Notes: a model not told the origin generated them from the sequence alone. A stretch of 64,000 nt of DNA from Croceicoccus sp. YJ47 (GCF_016745095.1 NZ_CP067087.1:1414501-1478500), one strand, 5' to 3'; positions 53,660-62,544 are shown, numbered from the stretch's first letter. Numbers and translations: made by a program.

Positions 53660-55153
53660 ATGCAGCGCGGCGCGATGGGTTCGCCTCCCCGGACGGCTGC
53701 GCGCCTGCTCGTCCGCGTCGCGGCATGTTCGGCCCTGGCATTCGGCACGGCGGCGCATGCCGATACGCTGCAGGAAGCGCTGGCCAAGGCGTATCGGTCG
53801 AATCCGACGGTGCAGGCCGCGCGGGCCGATTTGCGCGCCGTGGACGCCAATGTCGCCATCAACGAGGCGGACGAACGCCCCAATGTAGCGGCAACCGGCA
53901 CCTATATCGAATTCCTGCGGCAAAGTTCGAACGCCTTCACCGCGCCCGACCGCGCGTTCAACGGCGGGCTCGAACTGTCCGTGCCGATCTATCAGGGCGG
54001 GTCGGTGCGCAATTCGATCCGCGCGGCCAAGGAACGGGTGCAGGCCGGGCGCGCCGACCTGCGCGGTACGGAAAGCACGATCTTCAACCAGGTCGTCGCC
54101 GCCTACATGGACGTGATCCGCGATTCCGCCGTCGTCCGGCTCAACCGGCAGAATGTCGATGCGCTGGGCATCAACCTGCAATCGACCCGCGACCGGTTCG
54201 AGATCGGAATCCTCACGCGCACCGATGTCGCGCAATCGGGCTCGCGTCTCGCCCTTGCACAGAGCGACCTGCTCACCGCGCAGTCGAATCTCATCGCGAG
54301 CCGCGAACGCTATATTCAGCTTGTCGGAGAGGCGCCGACCGACCTGCAACCGCCGCCGCCGCTCCCCAATCTTCCCGATAGCCCGCAGGCCGCGGTCGAG
54401 GTCGCCTTAAGCGAAAATCCCGACCTGCTCGCCGCGCGCGAACGCAGCCAGGCGGCGCAATACGACATTCGCGTGGCCGGCGTAAGCCGTCTCCCCACGC
54501 TCGAGGTCTATACCAGCGGGGCCTATCAGAATTTCTTCGGCACGCTCGGCGGGGTGAACTCCGCACTCATCCAGCAGGCCGAAACCACGGCGCAGGCAGG
54601 CGCCCGGCTCCGCGTGCCGATCTTTCAGGGCGGCCGGCCCGCCGCGCTCGAACGGCAGGCGCAGGCCCGTGCCTCCTCGCAGCTCGAAAACGAGATCGCG
54701 ATCGAGCGTGACGTGATCGCGCAGGTGCGCGCCTCCTACGCCTCGTGGATCGCGGCGCGGCAGGTGATCGACGCGTCCACCACCGCCGTCGATGCCGCGG
54801 AACTCAGCCTCGAAGGGGTGCGCGCGGAAAATACGGTCGGCAATCGCACCGTGCTCGATATTCTCGATGCCGAACGCGAATTCCTCAATGCGCAGGTGCA
54901 GCTCGTCACCGCGCGGCGCAACGCCTATGTCGCGGGGTTCTCGCTGCTCGCCGCGATGGGGAAGGCGGAGGCGGAGGATCTCGCGCTCGACGTCGGGCCG
55001 CTTTACGATCCGATCGCCGGATATGATCGCGTGACCGGCAATTGGTGGGACTGGGCCAGCGACGACGATCCGGTCGCGCAATCGACCCGCACCGTTGACA
55101 CGCCGGCACAAGACGCCAGAATCCCGGAACAGCCGGTGCTCACCCCGCAATAG
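53660..55153 (+). CDS. tolC: TolC family outer-membrane efflux protein
   Basis: Outer-membrane channel of 497 aa with signal peptide (1-34, ending GTAAHA). Two OEP repeats follow: DTLQEALAKAYRSNPTVQAARADLRAVDANV in the first and long helices with NTVGNRTVLDILDAEREFLNAQ in the second. It is the exit channel shared by RND pumps and type I secretion; no pump gene is adjacent. The C-terminal 40 residues are disordered. It is 2 bp after the methyltransferase gene. Confidence 0.93.
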   Translation: MQRGAMGSPPRTAARLLVRVAACSALAFGTAAHADTLQEALAKAYRSNPTVQAARADLRAVDANVAINEADERPNVAATGTYIEFLRQSSNAFTAPDRAFNGGLELSVPIYQGGSVRNSIRAAKERVQAGRADLRGTESTIFNQVVAAYMDVIRDSAVVRLNRQNVDALGINLQSTRDRFEIGILTRTDVAQSGSRLALAQSDLLTAQSNLIASRERYIQLVGEAPTDLQPPPPLPNLPDSPQAAVEVALSENPDLLAARERSQAAQYDIRVAGVSRLPTLEVYTSGAYQNFFGTLGGVNSALIQQAETTAQAGARLRVPIFQGGRPAALERQAQARASSQLENEIAIERDVIAQVRASYASWIAARQVIDASTTAVDAAELSLEGVRAENTVGNRTVLDILDAEREFLNAQVQLVTARRNAYVAGFSLLAAMGKAEAEDLALDVGPLYDPIAGYDRVTGNWWDWASDDDPVAQSTRTVDTPAQDARIPEQPVLTPQ

Positions 55154-55187
55154 GGTGCCTCGACCGGGCACAGCGAAAGGGATTTCA

Positions 55188-55658
55188 TTGCCACAGGACG
55201 GCGAACAATCGGTCGACGAAATTCTCCGTTCGATCAAGAAGGTCATCATCCGCGACGATCGTCACCCGTCCGGCGGCGATGCACCGATGCCGCGCCGCAA
55301 CGAACCGGCCCGCCATGATGCCGGCGCGCAGGACGCGGATTGGCACGAACGCGATAGGGCCGATCGCGCCGCGTCGAATGACATGCCGGACGACTTCGCA
55401 CAAGACGGGCGCGAGGCGGATGGCGATGCCCCCCTGATCGAGAATGCAGCGCGCGACGCCATTGGCGAATCGCTGGCCGCCTTGTCCGGTCTGTCGGCAA
55501 CGCCGCCGTCGGCGAACGGGCCGCCGAACAATGCGCTGGAGGAGATGATCCGCGAGATGCTGCGCCCCATGCTCAAGCAATGGCTCGACGACAACCTGCC
55601 CGAGATCGTCGAACGCATCGTACAGCGCGAAGTGCGTCGCATCACGGGCCGCTCGTAA
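55188..55658 (+). CDS. DUF2497 (PopZ-like) protein, TTG start
   Basis: Protein of 156 aa. The start is TTG 55188 ([12 protein letters not shown]) with AAAGGGA 6-7 nt upstream. Layout: an N-terminal helix [15 protein letters not shown] (residues 7-21), a long acidic, disordered middle and a C-terminal helical region [20 protein letters not shown] plus [12 protein letters not shown]. This is the plan of Caulobacter PopZ, the polar organiser that anchors the chromosome origin. The Pro-rich middle of PopZ is reduced here. It overlaps the ferredoxin start by one base (TAATG). Confidence 0.83.
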   Translation: MPQDGEQSVDEILRSIKKVIIRDDRHPSGGDAPMPRRNEPARHDAGAQDADWHERDRADRAASNDMPDDFAQDGREADGDAPLIENAARDAIGESLAALSGLSATPPSANGPPNNALEEMIREMLRPMLKQWLDDNLPEIVERIVQREVRRITGRS

Positions 55659-56080
55659 TGGGAAAGCACCCCCGGACGATGGAAGAAACCTTTGCCAGGG
55701 CGCAGGAGAAACTGCCGAAGGCGCGGGCCTGCCTGCGCTCCGTCGGGGGTGACGCGATGCAGCGGCACATTTTCCTCTGCGCGGATCAGACGAAGGCGAA
55801 GTGCTGCTCCAAAGAGGTCGGCATCGAAAGCTGGAACTATCTTAAAAAACGGCTGTCGAAGCTTGGTCTCGACCGCAAGGGCGGCGTGATGCGCACGAAG
55901 GCGAATTGCCTGCGCGTGTGTCAGTCGGGACCGCTGGCCGTCATCTATCCCGACAATGTCTGGTACTGGGGCTGCACGCCGGAAGTGCTGGAGGAAATCA
56001 TCCAGAAGCACCTCATCGGCGGCGAGCCGGTCGAGGCCTATCGCCTGCGCACACCGGATGACGCTATCGTCGAAAGCTGA
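55658..56080 (+). CDS. Thioredoxin-like [2Fe-2S] ferredoxin
   Basis: Protein of 140 aa of the (2Fe-2S) thioredoxin-fold family (Shethna type, also the NuoE C-terminal fold). The cluster Cys are C41 (IFLCADQ), C49 or C50 (AKCCSKE), C84 and C88 ([11 protein letters not shown]). ATG 55658 overlaps the previous stop; an internal ATG (MEETF) is possible. It ends 18 bp before a convergent gene. The electron partner is unknown. Confidence 0.87.
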   Translation: MGKHPRTMEETFARAQEKLPKARACLRSVGGDAMQRHIFLCADQTKAKCCSKEVGIESWNYLKKRLSKLGLDRKGGVMRTKANCLRVCQSGPLAVIYPDNVWYWGCTPEVLEEIIQKHLIGGEPVEAYRLRTPDDAIVES

Positions 56081-56098
56081 TCGGCGGCGCGCCTGCGC

Positions 56099-56398
56099 TT
56101 ACCACAGATCCTTTGCATCCTCGCCGAGCCGGTCGTCCACCGCTTCGTCATGGCCGGTCCCGCTGGACAGGAAAACCAGCCCCATCAATCCCGCCATCAG
56201 CATCATGGCGAGCCCGATGCCCAGCCCCGTCGCGATGTAGAAATGGATCGAGACCAGCCCGTTGCGCCAGTACAGCAGGCCGAGCGATACGGCCACGACC
56301 ACGACGGTCACCACGACCATGAAGCGCATCAGACGCTTGTACCGGCCCCACGCGAAGGAGGAATTGTCCGGATCGTCGAGGGGGGACCGTGATGTCAT
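56099..56398 (-). CDS. Small membrane protein of unknown function
   Basis: A protein of 99 aa with two clear membrane segments (FMVVVTVVVVAVSLGLLYW and YIATGLGIGLAMMLMAGLMGLVF), a basic N-terminal stretch (WGRYKRLMR) and an acidic C-terminus (HDEAVDDRLGEDAKDLW). The start is ATG 56398. It resembles small conserved hypotheticals of sphingomonads; function unknown. Convergent with the ferredoxin gene, 18 bp away. Confidence 0.75.
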   Translation of the reverse strand: MTSRSPLDDPDNSSFAWGRYKRLMRFMVVVTVVVVAVSLGLLYWRNGLVSIHFYIATGLGIGLAMMLMAGLMGLVFLSSGTGHDEAVDDRLGEDAKDLW

Positions 56399-56476
56399 AG
56401 GCGCCAAGATGGGCGTATTGCGCGATGCTGGCAAGGGGCGGCGTTTGATGGCATGATACCCATGGGGAGAACGACC

Positions 56477-56908
56477 ATGACCATTCGCACAATCATTGAT
56501 GCCCGCAATGTCGACATCGTCACATGCCGGCCCGACATGACCGTTGCCGAGGCCGTCGCGCTGTTGTCCGCGCAAAGCATCGGGGCCATGCCCGTCATCG
56601 ACGATACCGGCGGCGTGGCGGGCATATTTTCGGAACGCGATGTGATCCGCTGTCTCGAGGTGCATGGCGCCGCGGCGATGGACCACCGGGTGTCGAGCGC
56701 GATGACCGCCCCGGCGATTACCGTGTCGCCCGACACGACCGAGGATGAGGCATTGTCGCTCATGACACAGCGGCGCTTTCGCCATTTGCCGGTAATGGAC
56801 GGGGACACGATGGTCGATTTCGTATCGATCGGCGATCTGGTGAAGGCGAAGACCGACGCGATCGAGGCCGAGGCCAAGGCGATGCGCAGCTACATCCATA
56901 ACGCCTGA
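56477..56908 (+). CDS. CBS-domain protein
   Basis: A 143-aa protein made of two CBS motifs in tandem (about 8-60 and 78-130) forming one Bateman module that binds adenine nucleotides. It has SIGAMPVIDDTGGVAGIFSERDVIR and RRFRHLPVMDGDTMVDFVSIGDLVKA. The start is ATG 56477 after GGGGAGA; ATG 56453 is less likely. It is an isolated regulator with no catalytic domain. It probably senses energy charge for an unknown partner. Confidence 0.88.
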   Translation: MTIRTIIDARNVDIVTCRPDMTVAEAVALLSAQSIGAMPVIDDTGGVAGIFSERDVIRCLEVHGAAAMDHRVSSAMTAPAITVSPDTTEDEALSLMTQRRFRHLPVMDGDTMVDFVSIGDLVKAKTDAIEAEAKAMRSYIHNA

Positions 56909-56967
56909 GGCGGCGCGGCCGCACGCGCATCTTGCCGCACGGGGCCGCGCGCCCTATCTTGGGAGGC

Positions 56968-57300
56968 ATGGAACAAGCGCCCATCAGCCTCAGCCCCGCC
57001 GCCGCGCAACGTGTCGCCGCCATCGCCAGACGGCAGGAGCAGCCCGCGATGCTGCGCCTTTCGGTGGAAGGCGGCGGATGTTCGGGGTTTCAGTACCGAT
57101 TCGGCCTCGCCGACACGCGCGAGGATGACGATATCGCGGTGGAGGAGGACGGCGTGACCCTGCTCGTCGATCCGGTCAGCCTCGATCTCGTGCGCGGCAG
57201 CACCGTCGATTTCGTCGAATCGCTCGGCGGGTCGGCGTTCCGGGTGGAAAACCCGATGGCCGCCGCCGGTTGCGGTTGCGGCTCCAGCTTCGCGGTGTGA
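56968..57300 (+). CDS. A-type iron-sulfur carrier (IscA/ErpA/HesB family)
   Basis: Scaffold/carrier of 110 aa that delivers iron-sulfur clusters. The start is ATG 56968 (MEQAPISLSP) with GGGAGG 2 nt before, close but usable. The three conserved Cys are C38 (GGGCSGFQY), C102 and C104 (AGCGCGSSF). No other isc or suf gene is nearby, so an ErpA-like role is likely. xthA starts 10 bp after it. Confidence 0.92.
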   Translation: MEQAPISLSPAAAQRVAAIARRQEQPAMLRLSVEGGGCSGFQYRFGLADTREDDDIAVEEDGVTLLVDPVSLDLVRGSTVDFVESLGGSAFRVENPMAAAGCGCGSSFAV

Positions 57301-57310
57301 TGCCGCATCC

Positions 57311-58087
57311 ATGAAAATCGCGAGCTTCAATATCAACGGGGTGAAGGCACGCCTGCCCCGCCTGCTCGAATGGCTGGACGAGACGAAGCCCGACGTCGCC
57401 TGCCTGCAGGAGATCAAATCGTCGGACGAAACCTTCCCCGGCGATGCGTTTCCCGACGTGGGATACCAGGCGATCTGGCACGGGCAGAAGGGTTTCAACG
57501 GCGTCGCCATACTGACCCGCGGGGACGAGCCGGCGCGTGAAACCATGCGCGGCCTTCCGGGCGATGACGAGGATGTGCAGTCCCGCTATCTCGAGGCGGA
57601 GGTCGGCGGCGTGTGGATCGCGTGCATCTACCTGCCCAATGGCAACCCGCATCCCGGCCCGAAATTCGATTACAAGCTGCGCTGGTTCGAACGGTTGCGC
57701 GCCCGCATGGCGGATCTGCGCGCGCAGGAAATTCCGTCCGTGGTGTTCGGCGATTACAACGTCATACCGCAGGACAAGGACGTGTGGTCCCCACAGGCGA
57801 TGGCGGGCGATGCGCTGATGCAGCCGGAATCGCGCGATGCATATTTCCGCCTGCTGCACGATGGATGGACCGATGCCATCGACACGCACCATCCGCAGGG
57901 CGGCATCTGGACGTTCTGGGACTATCAGGCGGCGGCGTGGCAGCGCGACCACGGCTTTCGCATCGACCATGCGCTGCTGTCACCCGAACTCGCCGACCGG
58001 CTGGTGGCGAGCGGCGTCGACCGGGAGTATCGCGGCCGGGAAAAGAGCAGCGACCACACGCCGGTCTGGATCGAACTGGCGGACTGA
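57311..58087 (+). CDS. xthA: Exodeoxyribonuclease III (AP endonuclease)
   Basis: DNA-repair nuclease of 258 aa acting at abasic sites and on 3' ends. Motifs are FNINGVKARLPRL (7-19), catalytic Glu34 in LQEIKS, FGDYNVIP with the Asp/Asn pair, and SSDHTPVW with the active-site His near the end. A full-length member of the XthA type (not ExoA). It is 10 bp downstream of the iron-sulfur carrier and is ended by a strong terminator. Confidence 0.95.
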   Translation: MKIASFNINGVKARLPRLLEWLDETKPDVACLQEIKSSDETFPGDAFPDVGYQAIWHGQKGFNGVAILTRGDEPARETMRGLPGDDEDVQSRYLEAEVGGVWIACIYLPNGNPHPGPKFDYKLRWFERLRARMADLRAQEIPSVVFGDYNVIPQDKDVWSPQAMAGDALMQPESRDAYFRLLHDGWTDAIDTHHPQGGIWTFWDYQAAAWQRDHGFRIDHALLSPELADRLVASGVDREYRGREKSSDHTPVWIELAD

Positions 58088-58111
58088 TCCGCCGCAGTTT
58101 GCGAACAAGGA

Positions 58112-58145
58112 AAAGGCCGCCGGGAATGCCCCGGCGGCCTTTTTG
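58112..58145. terminator. Rho-independent terminator after xthA
   Basis: A perfect 11-bp stem (58114-58124 with 58130-58140, loop AATGC), followed by TTTT and preceded by AAA. It serves xthA and may also serve the convergent wall-hydrolase gene. Confidence 0.88.
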
Positions 58146-58169
58146 CCATCGCGATGCGCCGATGCGCGT

Positions 58170-58871
58170 TCAGCGATAGAAGATGTGGTTGTCGATCTGC
58201 GCCAGCTTCGTCATGCGATTGCGCCAGCCGGGCGCGACATAGCGAGCGTGAAAATAAAGCGCGCCGTCGATTTCCGATTCCCAAGCGTCCTGATGCGCGA
58301 TGAGAGCGAGCTTCTTCGCCTTTTCCCAGGCGCGGCTCGCGGTGTTGATGCGGGGCATGCGGCCACCGCGCACGAAGCTGAACTGCGAACGCTGATAGAC
58401 GACGCCGCAATAGCTGTCGGGAAACTTGCCGCTTTCGGCGCGGGCGATCACGACGCGGCCCACGGCCAGCTGTCCGGCGAGCGATTCGCCCTTCGATTCG
58501 AAATAGATTGCCCCGGCGAGGCATTTCAGCTGCTCGTCCAGTGTGGCGGGTGCCGCCACCGAAGAGACAAGCTCGCCCAGCGAATTCGCGCCATGGGCGG
58601 CCAGGGCGGTTTCCTCGGCCGGTTCCGGCTGCGGCGGCACGGTTTGAACCATCGGTTCGGACACGAAAACGGTCTTAGTTTCGCTCTCGCCCTCGGTCGG
58701 GGTCGGAGCGGGGGCGACCATGTCGATCGCCTCTGCGGTCTGGGCCGCGACGGCCTCCGGCGCGTAATTCACGACTTCCGCATTGGCACGGGAACTCTCC
58801 GCGCCGAACATCATTACACTCAATGTTGCGACCAGCGACATCACGCTGGCACCCTTAAGCTTACGGCTCAT
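58170..58871 (-). CDS. Cell wall hydrolase (SleB/Hydrolase_2 family)
   Basis: Exported protein of 233 aa: N-terminal signal or anchor (about 1-31), a Pro/Thr/Glu-rich linker to about 105 and a Hydrolase_2 domain from LKCLAGAIYFESKGESLAGQLAVGRVV, where the Glu of YFES is the likely catalytic residue, to the end (NHIFYR). SleB-type enzymes are lytic transglycosylases; in non-sporulating alphaproteobacteria they remodel peptidoglycan. It stands alone with 204 bp upstream. Confidence 0.87.
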   Translation of the reverse strand: MSRKLKGASVMSLVATLSVMMFGAESSRANAEVVNYAPEAVAAQTAEAIDMVAPAPTPTEGESETKTVFVSEPMVQTVPPQPEPAEETALAAHGANSLGELVSSVAAPATLDEQLKCLAGAIYFESKGESLAGQLAVGRVVIARAESGKFPDSYCGVVYQRSQFSFVRGGRMPRINTASRAWEKAKKLALIAHQDAWESEIDGALYFHARYVAPGWRNRMTKLAQIDNHIFYR

Positions 58872-59075
58872 CGACTATCGATCTTGAGCGGTGAACGTCC
58901 TGCGCAATGCGTTTCGGGACAAGAGCAGCCGATCCCGCAGCTACTCGCTTGTAACTTCCCGAAATGACACTGCCGGCCATTCCCCGTCTGCGCGCTCATC
59001 GCACAGGCGGAATTGCCTGCACGACTGCCTACGCGTTTCGTCCGGGTCGCTCTTTGGGAATATGGCGCAAATGTG

Positions 59076-59417
59076 TCAAGCTTCGCGGGGCGATAGGCCG
59101 ATGAAGCGTTCAGCCCGTGCGATATCCAGCTCTATTAACCATAAATCGCGGTCCTGCGCGGACCTCCGATTCAGGTAATCATGAAATTCCTGTTTATTTT
59201 CAACATCTTCCGACTTCGTCAGGGTCCATGCCCGATTTCCGTCCAATTGGGGCATCCGTTCATAGAGACGCGAAGTTTCACCCGGGCCGCGCATCACGAC
59301 CATAATCGTGCCCGCATCGCGCTCCCCCCTTTGCAGGATCGTTGCAAAGCCGCCTTCACCATTCACGGAGCGCAGGAGGCCGGAAATTTCCAGATGGGCG
59401 GGGAGACGGCCTTCCAT
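59076..59417 (-). CDS. DUF1491 family protein
   Basis: A protein of 113 aa. The start is ATG 59417 (MEGRLPAHLEISGLLRSV); the longer open frame upstream lacks similarity. It has GGFATILQRGERDAGTIMVV, RLYERMPQLDGNRAW and DLWLIELDIARAERFIG, the DUF1491 pattern found in alphaproteobacteria. Function unknown. It begins 4 bp after the thioesterase-like gene upstream. Confidence 0.85.
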   Translation of the reverse strand: MEGRLPAHLEISGLLRSVNGEGGFATILQRGERDAGTIMVVMRGPGETSRLYERMPQLDGNRAWTLTKSEDVENKQEFHDYLNRRSAQDRDLWLIELDIARAERFIGLSPREA

Positions 59418-59421
59418 CGCC

Positions 59422-59940
59422 CTAATCGGAGCGAATCGATTCGCGCGAATCAGGATTACGGCCATCCGCGAGCCGATAGCCGGGCAGTCCGGACAGCGCG
59501 ATCTGCGACCGCATGAAGGTGCCGGTTCCGCGCCCGACTTCCACCCCGTCTTCATCGACGAGCCGCGATTCCGCGACGAGAACACGGCGGCGCCCGCTGA
59601 TCCACTGGCCCTCCGCGACGATCCGCCCGGCATGAACCGGACGGCTGAAATGCAGGTTGAACGCGGTGGTCAGCAGGAAACGGTCCGACACCATGGTATT
59701 CGCGGCGTAGAAGGCCGCGTCGTCCAGCATCTTGAAATAGAGCGTGCCATGCGCGGCGCCCGCGGCGTGGAAATGCCGCTCGTCCACATCGAACACGATC
59801 CTGGCCACGCCCTCGCCCCCGATCGTGAGCCGCGACGGAAAGGTCGAATTGATCGGCGCGGACCGGTACAGCGATTCCAGTGCGCGCCAATGCGCCGCCG
59901 CGCCGGCACCAGAATGTCCGTCGGCGCCGTGCTCCGCCAT
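59422..59940 (-). CDS. Hot-dog fold thioesterase family protein
   Basis: Single hot-dog domain of 172 aa. The start is ATG 59940 (MAEHGADGHSG). It has AHGTLYFKMLDDAAFYAAN around the active-site helix and HAGRIVAEGQWISGRRRVLVAESRLVDEDG. The PaaI-type pattern suggests an acyl-CoA thioesterase; the substrate is unknown. One base separates it from ptsN upstream and 4 bp from the DUF1491 gene, so the three are an operon. Confidence 0.85.
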   Translation of the reverse strand: MAEHGADGHSGAGAAAHWRALESLYRSAPINSTFPSRLTIGGEGVARIVFDVDERHFHAAGAAHGTLYFKMLDDAAFYAANTMVSDRFLLTTAFNLHFSRPVHAGRIVAEGQWISGRRRVLVAESRLVDEDGVEVGRGTGTFMRSQIALSGLPGYRLADGRNPDSRESIRSD

Positions 59941-59941
59941 G

Positions 59942-60403
59942 TCAGGCCGCATCCTGCGCGCTGCCATCCGACAGGAGCGCATAGGCCGCCTCGTCGTTCG
60001 GCGCATCGATCAGCCGTTCGCGCACCCGGTCGTCGCGCATCAGCCGCGAAATCGCCGCCAGCGCGTGAAGATGTTCCGCCCCCGCCCGCATCGGCGACAG
60101 CAACCCGAAGGCCAGATCCACCGGCAGCGTATCGGCGGCATCGAAATCGACCGGCGCCGCCACCCGCACCAGCGCGCACACCGGTTCCGAGATGCCCGCG
60201 ATCCGCGCATGGGGCATGGCAACGCCGCGGCCGAAACCCGTGCTGCCAAGCTTTTCGCGTTCTTTCAGCCCGGCCAGCACCTCCGCGCTGTCCAGCCGAT
60301 AGGCATGGGCAAAGCGATCGGCCAGGTCGGAGAGCAGCTGCGCCTTGGTCTGGGCGGTGCTGCGGCCGATGGCGGCGGGGGCGATGGTATAGGTCGGGAT
60401 CAT
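59942..60403 (-). CDS. ptsN: PTS IIA-like nitrogen regulatory protein
   Basis: EIIA-Ntr of 153 aa. The phosphoacceptor His is H65 in GFGRGVAMPHARI. It has PVDFDAADTLPVDLAFGLLSP and HLHALAAISRLMRDD. In the PTS-Ntr chain (PtsP-NPr-EIIA) it regulates potassium transport and stress. Here it heads a small operon with a thioesterase and DUF1491 gene and lies 177 bp downstream of hpf, an order often found near rpoN, which is not present here. Confidence 0.92.
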   Translation of the reverse strand: MIPTYTIAPAAIGRSTAQTKAQLLSDLADRFAHAYRLDSAEVLAGLKEREKLGSTGFGRGVAMPHARIAGISEPVCALVRVAAPVDFDAADTLPVDLAFGLLSPMRAGAEHLHALAAISRLMRDDRVRERLIDAPNDEAAYALLSDGSAQDAA

Positions 60404-60580
60404 CTTTTCTTGTCGAACAGCGTTTCACTCGATGGCCGGGCGAAAGGGCCCGTGATGATCAGGCGACGCGGGCCGGCGCCGTCCTGTTGAGAACGGCCGC
60501 CGCCCGCCAGACTATAGCCCGCCCGGCAACCGAAGCCTTATCAGGCTCCGGTCATGCCCCAAGAAGGCGGCACGCGGCGT

Positions 60581-61141
60581 TCAGGACGGGGAAACCCACC
60601 CGATCGAACCATCTGCGCGGCGATAGACCATATTATGCCGTCCGGTGCCAGAATTTTTGAAGAACAGCGCCGGCGTATCCTGAAGATCGAGCATCATCAC
60701 CGCGGTTGCGACCGAAGTTTCGGGAATGTCGACCCGCGTTTCGGCGACAATGGCGGGCGCATCGGAGGTGACTTCCTCCTCCTGCTCTTCCTCGAACACG
60801 GTATAGGCGGCTTCTTCGCGCTTCTGCGCCTCGCCGGCGTGCTGATGATGGTCGTTCAACCGGCGCTTGTACCGGCGCAGCTGCTTCTCGATCTTGTCGG
60901 CGGCCTTGTCCACGGCCTGATGCGCGTCCTGCGCATCGGCGTGCCCCTTGAGGATGAGACCCTGCGTCACATGGGTCACGATATCGGCGGTAAAGCTGTC
61001 GTGCGGCCCCTTGCCGATGGTGACGTTGGAGGAGATCGCTCGCTTGAAATACTTATCGACAATATCGCTTAAACGCTGGCTGGCGTGATCCTGCAAGGCG
61101 GCGCCCGTTTCGACCTGATGACCGGAAACGCGAATATCCAT
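60581..61141 (-). CDS. hpf: Ribosome hibernation-promoting factor, long form
   Basis: Protein of 186 aa. The start is ATG 61141 (MDIRVSGHQVETG) with AAGGAG about 6 nt upstream. The N-terminal ribosome-binding domain (1-105) has DKYFKRAISSNVTIG and DAQDAHQAVDKAADKIEKQLRRYK. An acidic linker (EEEQEEEV) leads to the C-terminal dimerisation domain (130-186, ALFFKNSGTGRHNMVYRRADGSIGWVSP) that makes 100S ribosome dimers. A full-length long-form HPF, as in most alphaproteobacteria. Confidence 0.94.
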   Translation of the reverse strand: MDIRVSGHQVETGAALQDHASQRLSDIVDKYFKRAISSNVTIGKGPHDSFTADIVTHVTQGLILKGHADAQDAHQAVDKAADKIEKQLRRYKRRLNDHHQHAGEAQKREEAAYTVFEEEQEEEVTSDAPAIVAETRVDIPETSVATAVMMLDLQDTPALFFKNSGTGRHNMVYRRADGSIGWVSPS

Positions 61142-61239
61142 CGATAACTCCTTTATCTTTAAAATCCCTTTGCGCCGGGACCGGGGCGCCGCCGCATGAC
61201 GCGGCGATTCGGTAATGAACGAATGCGCCGGGGCAGGCC

Positions 61240-61932
61240 TCAGGCCGTTTCCCAGAGCGGATCGTTCAATGTCGCAACAAAGGCCGCGTGGCGGGATAGT
61301 TCCGCCGCACTGGCCGCATGGGGGCGGGGCGTGCGGAAAACGCGGTCCACCCGCACCGGCATCGGCGCGCTTTCGTATGTCTGCGCCGCCTGGTCGAGCG
61401 CGGCCAGCTCCAGCCCGATCTGCCGCCCGCCGGTCAGTTCCACGTAAAGCTGCGCCAGCAATTCGGCGTCGAGCAGGGCGCCGTGCTTCGTCCGGTGGCT
61501 GCGGTCGATGCCGTAACGGGTACACAGCGCGTCGAGCGAAAGCTTCGCGCCGGGGTGCTTCTTTTTTGCAAGGGCGATGGTGTCGACCATCCGGCTGTCG
61601 CAGATGGGCGCGCGTTCGCACAGGTTCAGCTCCGCATTGAGAAAGCCGAAATCGAAGCGGGCATTATGCGCGACCAGCGGCGCATCCTCGATAAAGGCGA
61701 GGAATTCCTCGGCTCGTTCGTGGAAGCGTTCCTTTTGCGAAAGAAACCCGATCGACAGGCCGTGCACGGCCTCCGCCTCCGCCGGCATGTCGCGGTCGGG
61801 ATTGAAATAGGCATGGAACACGCGGCCCGTCGCCACGCGATTGACCATTTCCACACAGCCGATCTCGACCATGCGATCGCCGCTATGCGGGTCAAGGCCG
61901 GTGGTTTCCGTATCGAAGACGATTTCACGCAT
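61240..61932 (-). CDS. dnaQ: DNA polymerase III epsilon subunit
   Basis: Proofreading 3'-5' exonuclease of 230 aa. Exo I is FDTETTG (D7, E9), Exo II is AHNARFDFGFL and Exo III is HGALLDAELLAQLY with its His and Asp. The core exonuclease fills about 1-180; the C-terminal part (polymerase-alpha contact) is less conserved. ATG 61932. Leftward, 98 bp upstream of the hpf start, with its own promoter likely. Confidence 0.95.
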   Translation of the reverse strand: MREIVFDTETTGLDPHSGDRMVEIGCVEMVNRVATGRVFHAYFNPDRDMPAEAEAVHGLSIGFLSQKERFHERAEEFLAFIEDAPLVAHNARFDFGFLNAELNLCERAPICDSRMVDTIALAKKKHPGAKLSLDALCTRYGIDRSHRTKHGALLDAELLAQLYVELTGGRQIGLELAALDQAAQTYESAPMPVRVDRVFRTPRPHAASAAELSRHAAFVATLNDPLWETA

Positions 61933-61992
61933 GAGGCAACTATGCGACCTGCGTGCGATGCTGGCAAGTCGGCGCAGCCCCTTAGCCCGCGT

Positions 61993-62544
61993 TCAATCCT
62001 GCGGAAGGAGCGTGTCCGCCTCTCCGGAGCCGGAGCGTTCCCATTCCTCGCGGCTGATATGGCCGTCACCGTCGAGATCGCGGCGTTGAAAATTCGTGTT
62101 GGCCGCGCCGACATATTCGGCAAGCGTGAGCGTGCCGGTGTTATCCTGATCGGCGAGTTCGATCAGCCGTTCCGAGGACAATGTGCTCAGCCGCCCGATC
62201 GCGGTGCGCGCGGCGTCCAGTTCCTCGACCGTGAGCGTTCCGTCGCCATCGCTGTCCATCGCCTCGAACGTGCGGGACCATCCTTGCGCATATTCGGCGG
62301 ACGACACGAAGCCATTGCCGTCCGCGTCCAGCCCGTCGAAAGAGAACATGCGGCGCGTGCCGTCCGGATTTTCGGTCGCGGCGGGAACGGGGCTGGCAAC
62401 ATCGGGGGCGGTGGTATCGTCCACCTCGGTCTGCGGGCCGGTGTTCTTCTCGCCGCATGCGGAAAGCGCGCCCGCCAGCATCAGGGACAGCAGCAACGCG
62501 GGCGCGGCCCTTTTCCGTGTCCGGCCCTCGATTCGCCTGCGCAT
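61993..62544 (-). CDS. EF-hand lipoprotein
   Basis: Lipoprotein of 183 aa. The start is ATG 62544 (MRRRIEGRTRKR) after GAAGGA; the signal ends at LSAC with lipidated Cys30. Four EF-hand calcium loops follow: DGLDADGNGFVSSAEY, DSDGDGTLTVEEL, DQDNTGTLTLAEY and DLDGDGHISREEW. The third loop is the weakest. It is an envelope calcium-binding protein of unknown role, next to dnaQ but probably unrelated. Confidence 0.85.
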   Translation of the reverse strand: MRRRIEGRTRKRAAPALLLSLMLAGALSACGEKNTGPQTEVDDTTAPDVASPVPAATENPDGTRRMFSFDGLDADGNGFVSSAEYAQGWSRTFEAMDSDGDGTLTVEELDAARTAIGRLSTLSSERLIELADQDNTGTLTLAEYVGAANTNFQRRDLDGDGHISREEWERSGSGEADTLLPQD

